This document shows positions 61,485-64,000 of a stretch of 64,000 nucleotides of DNA, in pieces. The position numbers were made by a program, and so were the translations under genes. The DNA is from Ensifer adhaerens. GTDB taxonomy: Bacteria; Pseudomonadota; Alphaproteobacteria; Rhizobiales; Rhizobiaceae. Where the stretch lies: contig OCMG01000002.1 of assembly GCA_900215285.1 (NCBI GenBank), positions 310,001 through 374,000 on the forward strand, written 5' to 3'. Position 1 is the stretch's first letter; every line of letters begins with the position of its first letter. The notes beneath the pieces were generated by a model. It was not told the DNA's origin, ran no database searches, and saw only the letters and a program-made list of their open reading frames with translations.

Positions 61485-62390
61485 GTGGCTATCACACTGA
61501 AACAGCTAGATTATTTTATCGCAACCGCCGATAGCGGACAAGTGAGTCATGCCGCGGTCGACCTTAACATTTCTCAATCTGCAGTGACCGCAGCGATCAA
61601 ATCTCTGGAGCTGGAACTTGGCGTTGTGCTCTTCGAACGTACCCACGCAGGCGTCCGGTTGACGATGGAGGGCGCGCGTTTTCTCGATCATGCGCGTGTC
61701 ATCACCGGCGCGGTTGCCGCTGCGGTGCGGTCGCCGCTACGCGAACGGACGGGCGAGAACGCCAAGCTTCGTCTCGGCATGACCTACACTGTCGTCGGCT
61801 ATTTCATGTCCCGCTACTACGCGCGCTTCCGCAAGACCTATCCGCATATCGAGGTGGAGCTTGCCGAACTGCCGCGCATGGCGCTTGAGAACCGCCTGGT
61901 CGCGGGCGACCTCGACATGGCGGTCATGCTTGTCTCCAACCTGCAGAACAGGGAGGAGATCGAGCAGGAAATGCTGATGCGCTCCACCCGCCGGCTGTGG
62001 CTCGCCGCCGATCATCCACTGCTGAACAAACAGGAGATCAGCCTTTCGGATGTCGCAGGCGAGGATTACGTGATGTTGACCGTCGACGAGGCGCGAAAGA
62101 CCGCGGCGCGCTACTGGACGCTAACCGGGTTCACCCCGCGCGTCGTGCTTTCCACGAGTTCGGTCGAAGCGGTGCGCTCGCTCGTCGCCTCGGGCGTCGG
62201 CGTTACGATCCTCTCGGACATGGTTTATCGCCCCTGGTCTCTCGAGGGCCAGCGCATCGAAGTACGGCGACTGAAGGAGGAAATCCCCAGCATGGATGTC
62301 GGCCTTGCCTGGTCAAAGTCGCGGCCGATCAGCTCGGCCGCGGCGGCCTTCCGCGCCTTCATGTCGGTAACGATGGGCGGCGGCGGCTGA
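61485..62390 (+). CDS. LysR-family regulator facing the pxp/liv operon
   Basis: The 301-residue product has an N-terminal helix-turn-helix (about 15-60, VSHAAVDLNISQSAVTAAIK) and a LysR effector domain. It starts with GTG at 61485, preceded by AGAGAAG. The intergenic region holds CATCTGC/GCAGATG inverted half-sites (61368-61410), a possible binding site. It probably activates the ten-gene operon in response to its substrate. Confidence 0.85.
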   Translation: MAITLKQLDYFIATADSGQVSHAAVDLNISQSAVTAAIKSLELELGVVLFERTHAGVRLTMEGARFLDHARVITGAVAAAVRSPLRERTGENAKLRLGMTYTVVGYFMSRYYARFRKTYPHIEVELAELPRMALENRLVAGDLDMAVMLVSNLQNREEIEQEMLMRSTRRLWLAADHPLLNKQEISLSDVAGEDYVMLTVDEARKTAARYWTLTGFTPRVVLSTSSVEAVRSLVASGVGVTILSDMVYRPWSLEGQRIEVRRLKEEIPSMDVGLAWSKSRPISSAAAAFRAFMSVTMGGGG

Positions 62391-62414
62391 GCGCGCGAGG
62401 GTTTGGCCGATTGG

Positions 62415-63080
62415 TCAACTGCGCGTCTTGCGATAGCTGTCCTTCACCGCGATCTTGTCGCCGGCAAAGGTCAGGATATCGCAACCGTCGACCTCAACCC
62501 TCTTGCCCTCGGCTGTCGTGCCGACGAAGCGCCACCACGTGAGCCCGGTATCACCGCTGATCATCGCCTTGCCATTCGTCCACTGCCCGTCCGGGAAGAA
62601 GGCGAAGATGCCGGCATAGGCTGCGCGAACCGCCTCGCGACCGACATGCCGCGCGCCTTCGGCCACTGTGCCGGCCGAGGCATGGAAGGCGCAGTCATCC
62701 GCCGTCAGGTCCATGATCGTCTCAAGATCATGTGCGTTCCAGGCCGCCGAGAAGCGGCTCATGATGGCAAGACGCTTCTGCTCGAGTTCGTTCTCCACCA
62801 CTTCGATCTCAAGAAAGGAGAACGGCGTTTCGCCAATATTGCTGACATTGTGGGCAACGCCGGTGCGGCGCGAATAGGGAATGCCCTGCTTCAATTGCGC
62901 CTGGGCCTGTTTGCCGTCCGGCCCGACGAGACCCATTTGCCCGTCTGACAGCGGCACGACGACATAGTCATGGCCGTGGACATGCCAGCCCGTTTCCGCG
63001 CCCGGCGCAAAGCGCCATTCGGTCACGCGGAAACGGTCATCGTCGATATGCGTGACGGGCTCGGCCTGTTTCGCGGTCAT
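62415..63080 (-). CDS. Cupin plus SnoaL-like fusion protein
   Basis: The 221-residue protein has a cupin half (about 1-100) with WHVHGHDYVVVPLSDGQ, giving two histidines as possible metal ligands, and a SnoaL/NTF2-like half (about 100-221) with SRFSAAWNAHDLETIMDLTA and GREAVRAAYAGIFAFFPD. Its start overlaps the stop of the upstream aminotransferase by four bases (ATGA), so the two are coupled. No substrate can be named. Confidence 0.8.
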   Translation of the reverse strand: MTAKQAEPVTHIDDDRFRVTEWRFAPGAETGWHVHGHDYVVVPLSDGQMGLVGPDGKQAQAQLKQGIPYSRRTGVAHNVSNIGETPFSFLEIEVVENELEQKRLAIMSRFSAAWNAHDLETIMDLTADDCAFHASAGTVAEGARHVGREAVRAAYAGIFAFFPDGQWTNGKAMISGDTGLTWWRFVGTTAEGKRVEVDGCDILTFAGDKIAVKDSYRKTRS

Positions 63081-64000
63081 TCCAGTCCCTCCTGTGCGAC
63101 GGCATCCGTGAGCCGTGCGAGCGTGCGACCCATGCGGGCCATGATTTCGTGGATATCGTCCTCGGTCACGATCATCGGCGGGCACAGGGCCAGCTGATCG
63201 CCGATGGCGCGGAAGATCAGTCCTTCCTCATGTCCGATCTTTGCAGCGATCGCGCCCGCACGCCCCACCTTCTCGAAAGGCCGGCGTGTCGGCTTGTGGG
63301 CGACAAGTTCGAGCGCACCGATCAGTCCCGTGCCGCGCACCTCGCCGACCAGGGGATGATCGGCAAAAGCCCGCAGGCCCTTCTGGAAAATCGGCCCCAT
63401 ACGCGCAGCGTTGCCCATCAGGTCGCGCTCCTCGATGATGGCGAGGTTTTCGAGACCCACCGCCGTTGCGACCGGATGGCCGGACGCCGTAAAGCCGTGT
63501 CCGAAATTGCCAAGCACCGAGGTGTGATCCGCAATGGCCTGATAGACCGCATCGCTGAAGATGACGGCGGCGAGCGGCATGTAGGACGAGGTAATCTGCT
63601 TGGAGACCGTCATGATGTCGGGCGTGAAACCGTATTTCTGGCAGCCGAAGGGCGCACCGAGACGGCCGAAGCCGCAGATGACTTCATCCGAGATAAGCAG
63701 GATATCGTTCTTGCGGCAGATCTTCTCGACGCCTTCCCAATAACCGGGCGGCGGCGGCATGACTCCGCCCGCCGACATCAGCGGTTCGCCAATGAAGGCA
63801 GCAATGGTCTCGGCGCCCTCATCCGCGATCACGGCTTCCAGTTCATCGAGCAGGCGCTGCGTGAAGGCATCTTCCGTCTCGCCTTCGAGCCCGAAGCGGT
63901 AGAAATGCGGGCAGGTCAGGTGCCGCACAGGGATCGCCGGCAGGTCGAAATCGCGATGGTTAACCGGCAGGCCCGTGAGGCTGCCCGACGCGACCGTGAT
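63077..64000 (-). CDS. Class III (omega-amino acid) aminotransferase, 5' end outside window
   Basis: The open frame runs to the right edge; 307 C-terminal residues are visible. Fold-type I aminotransferase features are the aspartate in LLISDEVICGFGRLG (PLP ring contact), the lysine in TVSKQITSSYMPLAAV (Schiff base) and GNFGHGFTASGHPVATAVG. Such enzymes transfer amino groups from beta-alanine, GABA, putrescine or other omega-amines to pyruvate. It is coupled to the cupin/SnoaL-like gene and lies next to the pxp operon. Confidence 0.92.
   Translation of the reverse strand: MTVASGSLTGLPVNHRDFDLPAIPVRHLTCPHFYRFGLEGETEDAFTQRLLDELEAVIADEGAETIAAFIGEPLMSAGGVMPPPPGYWEGVEKICRKNDILLISDEVICGFGRLGAPFGCQKYGFTPDIMTVSKQITSSYMPLAAVIFSDAVYQAIADHTSVLGNFGHGFTASGHPVATAVGLENLAIIEERDLMGNAARMGPIFQKGLRAFADHPLVGEVRGTGLIGALELVAHKPTRRPFEKVGRAGAIAAKIGHEEGLIFRAIGDQLALCPPMIVTEDDIHEIMARMGRTLARLTDAVAQEGLE

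Noticed and set aside
1..64000. tRNA, rRNA, insertion sequences, prophage or attachment sites.
   Set aside because: No tRNA-like arms, transposase, integrase or target duplications were seen on reading both strands; an automated scan could still find a short tRNA I missed.

Overview
The window reads as a chromosome segment of an alphaproteobacterium, most likely a Rhizobiaceae member (Rhizobium/Agrobacterium/Ensifer/Shinella type). The reasons are high G+C, a PhyR-NepR-EcfG general stress response core, a PutA lacking the N-terminal DNA-binding domain paired with an Lrp-type regulator, a NasT-NasS-controlled nitrate operon, and RIME-like palindromic intergenic repeats. No rRNA, tRNA, CRISPR array, phage or insertion sequence was seen. 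The species call is inference.

Layout. 1-6.2 kb: a cytosine-deaminase-like amidohydrolase (cut by the left edge), ribB behind an FMN riboswitch, and an L-pipecolate/aminoadipate-semialdehyde oxidation pair (amaA-amaB) divergent from a LysR regulator. 6.2-19.6 kb: a stress and signalling island holding phyR, nepR, ecfG, three histidine kinases, two receiver proteins, a Crp/Fnr regulator, a Kef-type antiporter with a universal-stress-protein-like tail, and several small envelope proteins. Seven sites match the EcfG promoter pattern GGAAC-N16/17-CGTT; six lie shortly before genes and one lies before a probable small RNA. 19.9-27.6 kb: one giant gene whose product is 321 uninterrupted octapeptide repeats. 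27.7-32.0 kb: putA and its Lrp-like regulator. 32.1-34.8 kb: a RIME-like repeat, a luciferase-like oxidoreductase, an ArsR/SRPBCC pair and a small membrane protein.

34.8-47.1 kb is nitrate assimilation: nasT, nasS, a sigma-54 promoter, an ANTAR-type hairpin leader ending in an intrinsic terminator, then nrtABC-type transporter genes, nirB, nirD, a repeat-filled gap, nasA and a cysG with a shortened methyltransferase half. 47.2-52 kb: an EAL phosphodiesterase, then a small nitric-oxide/denitrification-type group (nnrS, a 46-residue peptide, pseudoazurin, a DUF1858 protein, a Crp/Fnr regulator) with three NnrR-like palindromes. 52.1-61.4 kb: a ten-gene minus-strand operon joining the 5-oxoprolinase-type proteins PxpABC, a biotin carboxylase, a free biotin carrier and a five-gene branched-chain-amino-acid-type ABC transporter, facing a LysR regulator. 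62.4-64 kb: a cupin/SnoaL-like protein and a class III aminotransferase cut by the right edge.

The most unusual items are the giant octad-repeat protein with its 10-octad and 7-octad blocks, a candidate EcfG-dependent small RNA at about 8.15-8.33 kb, a receiver protein with Glu at the phosphoacceptor position, and the biotin-linked PxpABC operon, which may open a lactam or related cyclic amide.
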